Shown: positions 1-8,349 of the stretch, piece by piece | How the letters are laid out: each line of letters begins with the position of its first letter | Position numbering within the stretch: position 1 is the stretch's first letter | Assembly (NCBI GenBank): GCA_030847615.1 | Contig: JAUMIR010000001.1 | Span: 68,895,501-68,959,500, forward strand | Source of the DNA: Gambelia wislizenii | Lineage: Eukaryota > Chordata > Lepidosauria > Squamata > Crotaphytidae | DNA: 64,000 nt | Direction: 5' to 3' | The notes under the pieces: model-generated | What the model was told of the DNA's origin: nothing | Databases searched by the model: none | What the model saw: only the letters and a program-made list of their open reading frames with translations | Program-made: the position numbers and the translations under genes

Positions 1-239
1 ACCTGCAGCTCTGACACTCCAATTCCCATAAGCCTTTACCAGCCTGGATGTTGATGGTAGTCCCTGTACATCTGGATGGCCACAGATTCCCCTGCTCTCT
101 TGTAGACCAATAACTACAATGAGTCAAAACCAGTGAGCATTACATGGCTGTTGCTCTAACTTATTTCCTTTCATTCTGTATCTCTCAACACAATTTCCAG
201 TTTAGCACTGCAGTGTTGCATCATCCATGGGAGAAACTG

Positions 240-375
240 TCACCTCGGACTAACCAAGAACAAGTGTAGTCCAGTGATGGACAGCCGGATGCATATGTGG
301 GAGCTCTGCATTCAAATCCCACAAACAGCTTGGATTCACTGTGTGACCTTGGACAAATCAGTGTCTCTTATAGTT
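240..375 (+). mobile_element. Degraded tRNA-type SINE fragment (tentative)
   Basis: The stretch carries the order seen in squamate tRNA-derived SINEs: a B-box-like 'attcaaatccc' followed by 'tgtgtgaccttggacaaatca'. That phrase recurs in better copies near 12.7 kb and, reversed, near 62.9 kb. No A box or clean tail can be defined, so only a fragment is claimed. Confidence 0.35.
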
Positions 376-1829
376 AGTTTGACATCTCTAACATGGGAAC
401 AACAGAGACTGTCCTTTCAGGTTCTTTGGGAAAATAGACACTGCAAAATTGTAAACTGATTTGCAGTTTAAACATGTTATGCAAATGAAAAACATCACAA
501 ATAGCTGTTTAAATAAAAGGAAGAGTAATTAAATGACAACTAATATATGGGGTACAATTTTATTCTGTGTAATGCCACAAAAATGACCATCAAACATTAT
601 ATATGTTCATGAACTCATAACTGATTAAAATGTCATCCAAAAGAACTTTAATTATGGTGCAGCTGGAGAAGATTTAATATAGCCCTAGTCCTTTCCCAAT
701 ACCAACAATAATTATTTGCTTACTAACTAGGTATCCAGGCTTTGAGCTTCTGTACAGGCAAAACATCTGTATCTTCCTATTTGAGTGTGGTATTCCAATC
801 CAGATGGAGGGAGACTTTCTGCTATCTAACAAGCAAACATGCTCCCCTCAGTCTGCCGCACCAGCACTAAGCAAGTCACCTCCAGTGGTTAACATTAGAC
901 ATTGACAGCTAGTCACATCCACACTCCCAGACCCTGACTTAAGAAACAGCCAGTGTGATAGGATGAGCAGAAATTTAGGGGAGGGTTAAAACAAGAAGAA
1001 AGAACTGCAGAGCACAATCAAATAAACTGGAACAGAACATCACAGGGTTCACTCCCCATCCTACCCCGCCCCCTTTTCTTTTTGTGTTCAAGCCAACTCT
1101 TTATTTGTAATCAGAGCTGGAGAAGGAGCACCCTGGAGGGAATGCTGGAAGGAGTTGGAGGCCACAGTGTAGTGAAAGAAGGAGAGAACAAATTTTTTTT
1201 GGCAAGGAGGGGGCAGGAGAAGCAGGCCAGTACAGCAGCAGATGTTAGAGGGGGAAAAATAAGACTTTCAGCAGATCAAATCTAGATGAAGGCGTCCTTG
1301 CCTACACCTGTAATTCAGGTTCAGAATGCTTTGCTGATTCTGGGGCTTACGAAGAAGGCAACTGCCCAAAGCTTTAGGGTGGTATTATAAAGGACAAACG
1401 TGAAGAAGCCAGTACCTTTTCTGCTTCCAAGGTACAACCCACCGTGACTCCTTTAAGCAAAGGAATTGTGTAGGGGGGGGGATATTTCTCAATGGATAGC
1501 CTGCTGCTCATTATCTTCAAGGGAAGATCCCAGGAGAAAGCAGGCAGCAAGTTGAAAGGCGGGGTTGGGAGGAGGGGAAAGGCAGGGGAAGACCGGCAGG
1601 GATTTTGGTTTGCTTCCATTGTGCCTGCCTGCTTGCCTCTCCGGGGCCTCTTTCCCAGAAGTATCCGGCGCATTCTTCTATAGGGCTGCTGCAGATCCTT
1701 CCAAATACAGAGAGAACTGGGTCCCTGAAATGGCTCTCTCTTCCTCTCTCTTCTCCTCCCCCCCCCCGTTACTGCACCTTTTTTTCCTTGCACAAGGAAG
1801 AGGGGGAGTGACTGCAGCATCGCGGACCA
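376..1829. other. Unassigned, non-coding stretch left of the CpG island
   Basis: AT-rich, then mixed sequence. I see no conserved coding frame and no clear repeat. Short open frames here have no recognisable domain. If the divergent-promoter reading of the island is right, this is the start of intron 1 of a leftward gene (TMEM63B by human synteny), which is inference. Confidence 0.4.
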
Positions 1830-2640
1830 ACATCATGGTGATCATCGCGATCACACCACCAAGAGGGGGAGACAGCAACAAAGAAATACCCAGCCGCCTC
1901 CCCCTCCTCCTCCTCTTTTTCTTGCCATTTTGACGTCGATCTATCGAGATCTATCTATGCATCGATCTCTCTCTCTCTAGCGGCTCTTTCACACAATCAC
2001 CACCAAACCCATCGCGACCGACGACGGTGGCGAAGGAAGCCTCTTGCCTTCTTTTCTCCCTTTGACATTGTGAGGTGGGTGGGTGGGGGGGAGATCCAGG
2101 GAAACTGCAGTGAAACGCAGCCCCACGGGACCGGTGTGAGGGTTGTGAAAGGGAGTGTGTGTGTGTGTGTGGGGGGGGAGACGACACGGCGTGGTGAATG
2201 AATGCCATCGTGCTCCGCGGCGGGGAGGGGGGCGAGGCCAGTACAGGCGCCTTCACACCCCCCGAGGAACCCCGGCAGCCCTCGAGCGAGGGGTGGGGGG
2301 AGAGAGGAAGGGGGTCGGAGGCACCCCCGGCAAAGAGACACGACCTCGCCCCGGGCTTAGGCTCGCCAAGGCTTCGCGACCCCCCCCCCCGAACAACCAC
2401 CACAAAACACTCGCGTCCTGGTGGCCGGCAAGGACTCCCGCGGCCATTGTTCTTCCCCCTCGAAGCCAAATATATATATAAATAAATAAGAGAGGGAGCA
2501 GCCCGGTCTCTTGCGAGTCAACAGATGCCGCGCTAGGAAGGGAAGAAAGGGGGGAAAGGGGGGGGAGGAGGAGGAGGACGCACAAACACACACTATTCGC
2601 CAAAGAATACTCCTCTGGCGGTGGCCAAGCTTTTCCCTCA

Positions 2641-2729
2641 ATTATATATATAACTATAACTATATATATATATATATATATAGCAACTCCAAAGACCCCA
2701 ATATATATATATTGGGGTCTTTGGAGTTG
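2641..2729. repeat. (TA)n tract followed by a 46-bp perfect palindrome
   Basis: A TA-rich run leads into two 23-base arms (2684-2706 and 2707-2729) that are exact reverse complements with no spacer, centred on TATATATA. The outer arm reads 'caactccaaagacccc' and its mate 'ggggtctttggagttg'. Such a sequence can extrude as a cruciform and is usually unstable. A fold-back assembly artefact cannot be excluded. Confidence 0.9.
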
Positions 2730-2833
2730 TTATTGCCGCAGTAGAGGTGAGGAGGAATTTAGAAAAAAAGACTTGACAGAAGGCGGAGAGCCGAGGCATT
2801 GCAATGGAAGGACTTGCTCAGCGAGCGACTTAC

Positions 2834-3230
2834 CCCGATGGCAAAGGCAGCAGAGCGGCTCCTCCTCGCCTCTCCCTTTCTCTCTCGGGCGTCCTTTCTC
2901 CTATCTCCCCTTCCTCCGCCTTCCCCTCTCCGCCTCTCTCTCGCTCCCTCTGTCCGTGCGCTGACACCCCTTTTCCAAAATGAAGGGACCCCACCACCAC
3001 CCCCTTTTCCCTTTTCCCTTTCCTCCTCCTCCTCCTCCTCCTTCTCCTTGCCTCGCACCTCCCAGCTCCGGCTTCGAAGCTCAGCAGACACGAAGGGAGC
3101 GGGAGGGAAGGCGGCAGGCAGGGAGGGGGCCAAAGAGGAGAGCGAAGGGGCGTGGCCTTCTGCCCGCCGCCGGCAGGAGACCGGGGGAAAGGGGAGAGAG
3201 AGAGAGAGAGAGAGGAGGGAGGGCGCAGAG
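2834..3230 (-). other. TMEM63B: Candidate non-coding first exon of the leftward gene (TMEM63B by synteny)
   Basis: On the minus strand the CpG island contains 'CATCGGG|GTAAGT', a near-ideal splice donor whose exon would end at 2834. The start is unknown and set only by the position of the NRF1 site. TMEM63B encodes a transmembrane osmosensitive/mechanosensitive channel of the OSCA/TMEM63 family. In mammals its first exon is untranslated and lies head-to-head with MRPL14. No TMEM63B coding exon is visible in the window, so the name rests on synteny alone. Confidence 0.3.
3188..3222. repeat. (GA)n purine tract in the promoter
   Basis: A run of GA dinucleotides grading into G-rich purine sequence lies just upstream of the NRF1-type site. 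GA tracts near start sites can act as GAGA-type elements, but here it may be only a microsatellite. Confidence 0.7.
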
Positions 3231-3256
3231 GACAGAGTCGCCTCCTTCGCGTTGTA

Positions 3257-3265
3257 CGCATGCGC
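3257..3265. promoter_or_regulatory. NRF1-type binding site
   Basis: The sequence 'acgcatgcgcgcc' contains the palindromic core CGCATGCGC, very close to the NRF1 consensus (GCGCATGCGC). NRF1 drives many nuclear genes for mitochondrial proteins, which fits a mitochondrial ribosomal protein promoter. It lies about 100 bases upstream of the candidate exon 1 donor. A further GCGCGTGCGTG lies at about 3313-3323. Confidence 0.55.
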
Positions 3266-3269
3266 GCCC

Positions 3270-3354
3270 TGCTAGGTGCCTTCCTTTCCCGTCCAGGCAA
3301 AGACGCTGCTCGGCGCGTGCGTGTCCAGGGAGAGCGCTTGGCCCCACTAACATT
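3270..3354 (+). other. MRPL14: Candidate MRPL14 exon 1 (5'UTR)
   Basis: The donor 'aacattg|tgagtg' or 'aacatt|gtgagt' at about 3354/3355 is a good + strand 5' splice site inside the CpG island. The pyrimidine-rich 'ccttcctttccc' at about 3280-3291 resembles the start of TOP-type transcripts of ribosomal protein genes. Coding exon 2 has only 20 untranslated bases before its ATG, so at least one upstream untranslated exon is needed. The exact start and the choice of this donor are inferred; the intron to 18336 would be about 15 kb. Confidence 0.4.
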
Positions 3355-3427
3355 GTGAGTGACGCTGGGGAAGGCGGGGGTGGGGGAGCAAAGTGGGTGC
3401 TTAAAGGCGGCGGGGGTGTCCGCTGTG

Positions 3428-3435
3428 TGACGTCA
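3428..3435. promoter_or_regulatory. CRE palindrome (TGACGTCA)
   Basis: A perfect cAMP-response element octamer lies in the CpG island about 75 bases downstream of the candidate exon 1 donor. CREB/ATF sites are frequent in CpG-island promoters. Function here is inferred. Confidence 0.5.
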
Positions 3436-3537
3436 TACGAACTCCTTCCCCCCCCCCGTGTGGGGAGAAGAGTCAATATTGGGCCGGATGCATCCAATTG
3501 CGGGATGGTGGCGAGACCCGCCATGAGCCCACATAGA

Positions 3538-3829
3538 ATTATTATTATTATTATTATTATTATTATTGTTGTATTTATACACCGCTCTTCAGCCACAAAG
3601 GCTTTCACAGAGCGGCTTACAATTTGTTTTAAGCAATAGCAATTTACACATCTACACTGCATTAAGCAGCTTCCAATGGGTGTTAGCTAATTGCCCCCAC
3701 AAGCCCGGGTACTCATTTTACCGACCTACAAAAGGATGGAAGGCTGAGTGAACCTTGGAGCCCGCTGGACTCGAACTTGTAACGTGGTGGCTTGCAGTAC
3801 TGGCATTTAACCACTGCACCACTGCTCAT
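3538..3829 (-). mobile_element. tRNA-derived SINE with (AAT)n tail, minus strand
   Basis: Read on the minus strand it begins near 3829 with 'gtggtgcagtggttaaat' (A box), carries a B box 'gttcgagtcc', then a conserved body ('ggtcggtaaaatgagtac') and ends with 'agcggtgtataaatacaac' and an (AAT)n tail that appears as (ATT)n at 3538-3570 on the + strand. This is the layout of a Pol III tRNA-SINE common in squamates. 3' parts of the same family lie at 6064-6250 (minus) and 14280-14380 (plus). Confidence 0.75.
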
Positions 3830-3927
3830 AGAGTTGGAAGAGACCCCAAGGGCCATCTAGTCCAACCCCCCCTGCCATGCAGGAATAAACAATCAAAGCA
3901 TTCCTGACAGATGGCCATCCAGCCTCT

Positions 3928-4567
3928 ATAGATTTTCTGTGAGTTTTTCCGCAGGCTGTGAGGCCGTGTTCTGGAAGAGTTTATTCCTGACATTTTGCCT
4001 GCATCTGTGGCTGGCATCTTCAGAGAATGAACTGCACCCAGGGACAGGGGGATTTCCAGCAGACAATGGACCATTAGCCAAACAGACACTAATCCTCCTT
4101 GCATATTTCTCCCCACCACCAACTAGCCATTCAAATACACAAATTTACATATCCTCTCCAACAGGGACTCACAATACAGTTGTCCCTCCGTATTCACGGA
4201 TTTGGTATCCACAGATTTAAGTATTCACATCTTGAAAATATTCTTAAAAAAATAATAATCCAAAAAGCAAACCTTGATTTTGCCATCTTATATAAGGAAC
4301 AACATTTTGCTATGCCACTGCATATAATGGGACTTGAGTATTCACGGATTTTGGTATCCACAAGGAGTCCTGGAACCAAGCCCCAGCAAATATGAAGGGA
4401 CAACTGTATATAAAACCCCCACACCCCTACCCAACCATTCTCTGAAGATGCCAGCCACAGATGCAGGCAAAACGTCAGGAATAAACTCTTCCAGAACACA
4501 GCCTCACAGCCCGGAAAAAAACTCACAGAAAACCTATGGATGCTGGCCATGAAAGCCTTTGACTTCA
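3928..4567 (+). mobile_element. Penelope-like element 3' end with inverted head, nested in CR1
   Basis: The first segment (about 3928-4018) is the Penelope 3' end in minus orientation ('ctgtgaggccgtgttctgg', 'gcatctgtggctggcatc'). The rest (4019-4567) is the same family in plus orientation, ending 'catgaaagcctttgacttc'. Other copies in the window include sequence encoding the GIY-YIG endonuclease end. A 12-bp target duplication flanks the whole block, so the inverted arrangement arrived in, or formed during, one insertion. Inverted 5' ends are a known feature of Penelope-like elements. Confidence 0.8.
4177..4406. mobile_element. Tigger-like (pogo/Tc1-mariner) MITE, full length
   Basis: A 230-bp element with inverted ends 'cagttgtccctcc' and 'gaagggacaactg', flanked by TA on both sides (4175-4176 and 4407-4408), as expected for Tc1/mariner-type insertion. 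It sits inside the plus-oriented Penelope segment, making a three-level nest (CR1, Penelope, MITE). A sister copy lies at 28961-29189. Confidence 0.9.
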
Positions 4568-5039
4568 CATCCAGCCTCTGTTTAAAAACCTCCAAAGGAG
4601 ACTCCACCACACTCTGAGGCAGTGTATTCCATTTTTGAACAACTCTTACTATCGGGAAGTTCTTTCTAACGTTCAGGTGGAATCTCTTTTCCTGTAGTTT
4701 GAGTCTATTGCTCCATGTCCTAGTCTCTGGAGCTGCAGAAAACAAGCTTGCTTCCTCTTCAATATGACATCCCTTCAAATATTTAAACATGGCTATCATG
4801 TCCCCTCTTCACCTTCTCTTCTCTAAGCTAAACATACCCTGCTCCCTAAGCCATCAAAACTTAGGGCATGGCTTCCAGACTTCCCACCATTTTGGTCGCC
4901 CTCCTCTGGACATGTTTCAGCTTTAATGCATATCCTGTGCATTAAAAAAAAGCAACGAAAACAACAACCTGGGGATTAAAATCTGGTGACTTCTGTGATG
5001 CTTAGCCCTACTTCTGTGCATAGTACCTGTGCATTGCAA

Positions 5040-5270
5040 TCTTGTGCACATCTCCTTAGAAGTAAGCCCCCTTGAGTACAATGGGGCTTATTTCCTGGTG
5101 AGTGTATGTATTGATGCATGTTTATTTGTTCAGAAATATCATCCTGAGACCTGAACGAGATCAGTATGGCTAAGAGTGCAGCCTTACGGTGCAATTCTCA
5201 ACATATTTATTCCTAATCAAATGTATCTTTTTTTATCTGGGACTTACTCCTGTGTCTAGGGCTGGAAGAG
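5040..5270. repeat. Unclassified dispersed repeat ('settled-in' reptile motif)
   Basis: Contains 'agaagtaagcccccttgag' followed by 'gtacaatggggcttatttcc', a motif repeated in altered form near 23205-23275 and 43287-43330. It is a dispersed repeat of unknown class; no ends are visible. Confidence 0.4.
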
Positions 5271-5344
5271 GTGGGTGGGCTTGATCATTCTCAGAGTGTT
5301 AACAGGGCTATCTTGTGGATGTTTACTCACCAGTAAGTGCCACT

Positions 5345-6015
5345 GAGGGCTTTTCTAGATGAGAAGATATAATGTGGATTGCTGTGTATTAACACAAATT
5401 CACAGTAGCGTTCATTTGTCTCCACGGTCGTTTGGCAAAATCGCTGGTATGCGAAGCTATCCATGTTTGAAGTGCACATGCGGCCATGCCTGCAAATCAC
5501 GATGGCGGCTGAGAGTGAATGACTCTCCACAAGTTGTCGCCACTGCACAGTATTTTTAATTGCAAATCAAAAATTTGCAAGTGTGACCTTCCACTTAAAA
5601 AAGCTGTTTGGTCACCTGAGTGCAGCAAAAAAGTGCACGAACAGCAATGTGAAACTCCAAAATGGCACTTCCAGCTACTTCATTGCTGGCAAGTCCGCCC
5701 CCCCCCCATGCATGTCCAACCAATCAGCTTTCCACTTCTGCTGTTATCCAGGAATGCTCTGCGATGCAAATTGGTTGTCCAAATGAGTGGTAATGTGCAT
5801 TTCCACACATTATTTAAGAAACCTTGGGAAAAGCTGCAAAGGCTTCCCCCCACCACAGTTTTTGGAGTCTTTGCCCCCCTTCCTTCTGAATAAGGTGAAT
5901 CAATTGGGAATCTCGTTGGGACAAAAGGTATTCTCTACAAATTCTATTGGGGTTATTTTCACTGTTGAGACAACCCCTGAGTTTAGCACACTTGGGAACA
6001 ATCATATCAAATTCC
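5345..6015 (+). mobile_element. Unclassified ~660-bp dispersed repeat, copy 1
   Basis: Shares an extended run of blocks with 39534-40095 in the same order: 'gttcatttgtctccac', 'tgaccttccactt', 'catgcatgtccaaccaatca', 'gcaaattggttgtcc', 'aatgtgcatttcc', and a 3' part with 'tggacaaaaggtattc' or a near variant. No RT or transposase frame is visible. The start 'gggcttttctaga' resembles a short DNA-transposon end, but I could not find a convincing mate. Probably a non-autonomous DNA element. Confidence 0.6.
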
Positions 6016-6063
6016 AGAGGACTTAGTTTTGATGAAATGCCCTCACCCATGAAATAGGAATAG

Positions 6064-6250
6064 GAAGAGCATTGATATTGATATACCGCTTATCAGTGCT
6101 GAAGCACTCCCTAAGTGGTTTACAGTGTTTTTTAACTAATTATCCCCAACAAGCTATCCATTTCAACATCCTGTTTGTACAGTGGGGACCCAGTTGCCTA
6201 TGTGAATCCCAGTAGCAGGATGTGAGTGTGCCCTGTATCATGTACTCTCC
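6064..6250 (-). mobile_element. tRNA-derived SINE, 3' half, minus strand
   Basis: Matches the body and tail of the SINE at 3538-3829: 'gatataccgcttatcagtg', 'ctaagtggtttacag', then the 'aactaattatccccaacaag' block. The tRNA head is missing or too decayed to see. Confidence 0.6.
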
Positions 6251-6289
6251 GGAAACTAAATGCACAGAGACATACAGCCTTGGACACTG

Positions 6290-6440
6290 TGGTGACATGT
6301 AGCCATCTTGACTAGTAGCTATTGGTAGTCACATTCTCCATAAAATTTATCCAGTCCCCTTTTAAAGCCATCCAAGTTGACAGGCATCACATTCTGTGGC
6401 AGTAGAGTTCCAGGTGTCTGTTATTATGCAGGATTTCTCT
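6290..6440 (-). mobile_element. CR1 LINE fragment, minus strand
   Basis: The phrase 'tccagtccccttttaaagcc' followed by 'atccaagttgacaggcatca' is the reverse of the CR1 3' phrase seen in plus orientation at 45500-45600 ('tggatggctttgaaagggga'). Short, dead copy. Confidence 0.65.
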
Positions 6441-6924
6441 TACTTGAGGTCCAGAAAGCTTGTTCCTTATTGGACGGGCAGGTGTTTCTTATTATAAAGC
6501 ATGTCCCCTATTTGAGGGTTGGAAAGATGCCAAAAAATCCTATATTTTGGGGTGTGGGCCCTTCATAAAGACAGAAGTGTGTGCATCATGTAATTTATGA
6601 ATGCAGACAATGTGGTAGTTTGCAGCGAACTACATGGCAAAGTTAACTGGAATCAATACTTTCATTTGGTGTTTAGACAGAGCACAAACATGTTTATAGC
6701 TGCTTCCTGATTGTCCGCACTACATGTCATGAACTTTGGCCATTCCTTATTGCTATTTTGAAAACCTGGTGACACTATGTCAGAGCTCTCCAAAGGAGAG
6801 TACTGTACAGTATTTAACTTTTTATGTATGTATTTGTTTATTTTTGGAGTGAAGGAGAGGAAATCCAGTAGGTTATGAAAAACTTTATTGTCCTCATCTC
6901 TGCCTTGTTTTCATGCAGTGCTAC

Positions 6925-7430
6925 CTCTCTGGCTTCTCTTTGCAAATGAAGATTCAGGAAGGACTCATCCCACGCTTTCTGCAAGCGCGCTGATGACTAA
7001 AAAGGCCAATCCGAGATAGACGAGTGCAGTTGCAGAAAGCACAGCAGAAGGTTTCCTTGGGTGATGTTTCTGGGTTGTGTTTTTTTTCTGCGTTGTCATT
7101 TCTCTTCAAGACTTGTTCGGCGTGAGTTCTCAAATAAAGCTGCAGCATTGTGGATAGTGTGTCTCCATGCCTCCCAATGTAAGGCCAGGGCAGACCACTG
7201 TTGGTGATCAATTTGGCTGAGCCTGAGGTGTTGTTTCAGGGAGTCCTTGTATCGCTTTTTTGGAGCACCCCTCTTACGCTGACCCGTGGTAAGTTCACCA
7301 TAGAATACTATTTTTGGGAGGTGATGGTCCTCCATCCTAGAAATATGCCCTGCTCAGCGCAGCTGTGTTCTCAATATCATGGCCTCAATGCTGGTGATCC
7401 CTGCTTGCTCCTAATAGGCTGAAAAAAGAA
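6925..7430 (-). mobile_element. Non-LTR retrotransposon 3' end (RT C-terminal region), minus strand
   Basis: The minus strand encodes the pattern 'MEDHHLPKIVFYGELTTGQ', 'GAPKKRYKDSLKQHLRLSQI', then 'AWRHTIHNAAALFENSRRTS' and a Cys/His-like end 'FCCAFCNCTRLSRIGLFSHQ'. A longer copy at 53806-54641 gives the upstream 'LRWAGHVSSMED'. This is the C-terminal region of an endonuclease/RT-encoding LINE (RTE-like or related clade; exact clade not determined). Frameshifted and 5'-truncated. Confidence 0.8.
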
Positions 7431-7689
7431 GGTTAGGGCAAATAGAGGGACAGGAAAATACAGAAGGTCCCTGCTTGGCCAAAATTAACTTCACAGTGGA
7501 CTAGTGGTTTTCTGTCCCTGATGGAGGAGTATGTATGATGTGATGGGAGGGTCAAAGGAAAACAGCCCCAGTTCCACTGGTGTTGGATATCAATATTCTT
7601 TTGTATGATCTCAGAAATATTTATTATTTATATTTATTTTATTTATTGAATTTATATCCTTCTCTCTCCCAAATGGACTAAATACCCTA

Positions 7690-7917
7690 AAGGCACCAGA
7701 TCCCACCTGATCTTGGAAGCTAACAGGGTCAGCCCTGGTTAGTACTTGGATGGGATTCCATCAATGAATAGCATGTGCTGTAGGTTATATTTCAGGGGAA
7801 GGAAATGGCAAAACCACTTCTGAGTATTCCTTGCCTAAGAAAACCCTATGACATTCATGGGATTGCCAAAAAACTTACAGATGACTTGAAGACACATGCA
7901 CACACACTTTCTCCCAA
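7690..7917 (+). mobile_element. 5S-rRNA-derived SINE (5S-Sauria type)
   Basis: The head (about 7694-7797) is clearly 5S rRNA: 'tgatcttggaagctaacag', 'cctggttagtacttggatgg', 'tgctgtaggtt'. The tail 'gaaaaccctatgacattcat' and 'gccaaaaaacttacagatgac' matches the 3' end shared with tRNA SINEs and BovB in squamates, then CA repeats. It is a retroposed SINE, not a functional 5S gene, because the 5S body is diverged and lacks its proper ends. Confidence 0.85.
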
Positions 7918-8040
7918 GGTTGGATTCAAGGTACCTTACAGTAATTTTAAAAAGATTAAGCTAAAATATTAATTTACAAAAGTTAAAAAAGAATTAAGTA
8001 ACAATATTTTTTAAAATATGGTTAAAAACACCTAAAACAC

Positions 8041-8115
8041 TACAGGAAAAGAGATTCCACCTAAACATTAGGAGGAACCGCCTGACAGTAAGAGCTCTTA
8101 TGTGCATACAGTATG
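8041..8115 (+). mobile_element. CR1 LINE fragment, plus strand
   Basis: 'agattccacctaaacattag' followed by 'gaggaaccgcctgacagtaa' matches the CR1 3' coding block, as in the better copy at 26705-27055. Only about 75 bases remain. Confidence 0.6.
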
Positions 8116-8349
8116 TGAGAGTTGTGGCCCAAATATGTAGAGGGACCCTTTTTAGGGAGAAGGCTATCCTGTAATTCAATTAAGTCTGATTTTTTTTGTC
8201 CTCCACTCTGGAATCGGGCAGTGTGCCACTGTAGATCAATCACTGGGGATGTCAGACTGAGGATACAAATGCTCTCCAGTCAACCATCTGGATTTCCAAT
8301 AGTCAGCTGGTTGGCCTTCAGTCTGGTCCACCGTGGCTCTTCTTACATT

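Larger units (their letters stand above)
1830..3520. promoter_or_regulatory. CpG island, probable divergent promoter of MRPL14 and a leftward gene
   Basis: CpG dinucleotides are frequent at about 1.9-2.45 kb and 2.77-3.5 kb, unlike the CpG-poor flanks. The two halves are separated by a TA-rich segment with a long palindrome (2641-2729). The island contains GA/CT tracts, a G-run array near 2075-2093 able to form a G-quadruplex, an NRF1-type site (3257-3265), a + strand splice donor (gtgagt at 3355) and a minus-strand donor (GTAAGT read leftward from 2833). Human MRPL14 and TMEM63B are known to be head-to-head neighbours, so a shared bidirectional promoter is the natural reading. Many GC-rich open frames overlap on both strands here; none resembles a known protein. 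Confidence 0.75.
3830..4925 (-). mobile_element. CR1 LINE 3' end, minus strand, split by a Penelope insertion
   Basis: The 3' tail starts at 3830 ('catagagttggaagagac', the classic CR1 end read backwards). The element resumes after the insertion at 4568 and runs to about 4925. The minus strand encodes the CR1 C-terminal phrase 'FKYLKGCHIEEEASLFSA' and 'FHLNVRKNFPIVRVVQKWN', then 'LEVFKQRLD'. A 12-bp direct repeat 'catccagcctct' (3916-3927 and 4568-4579) marks the interrupting insertion. A dead 5'-truncated copy. Confidence 0.85.

Noticed and set aside
1951..3662. Many overlapping open frames of 60-219 codons on both strands in the CpG island
   Set aside because: They come from stop-poor GC-rich and microsatellite DNA, are rich in Arg, Pro, Ser and Gly runs, overlap each other on both strands, and match no family.
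3538..3662. Ile-rich peptides around the (ATT)n tract
   Set aside because: They are translations of the trinucleotide tail of a SINE.
7694..7797. A functional 5S rRNA gene
   Set aside because: The 5S sequence is diverged, lacks its true ends and terminator, and is fused to a SINE tail.
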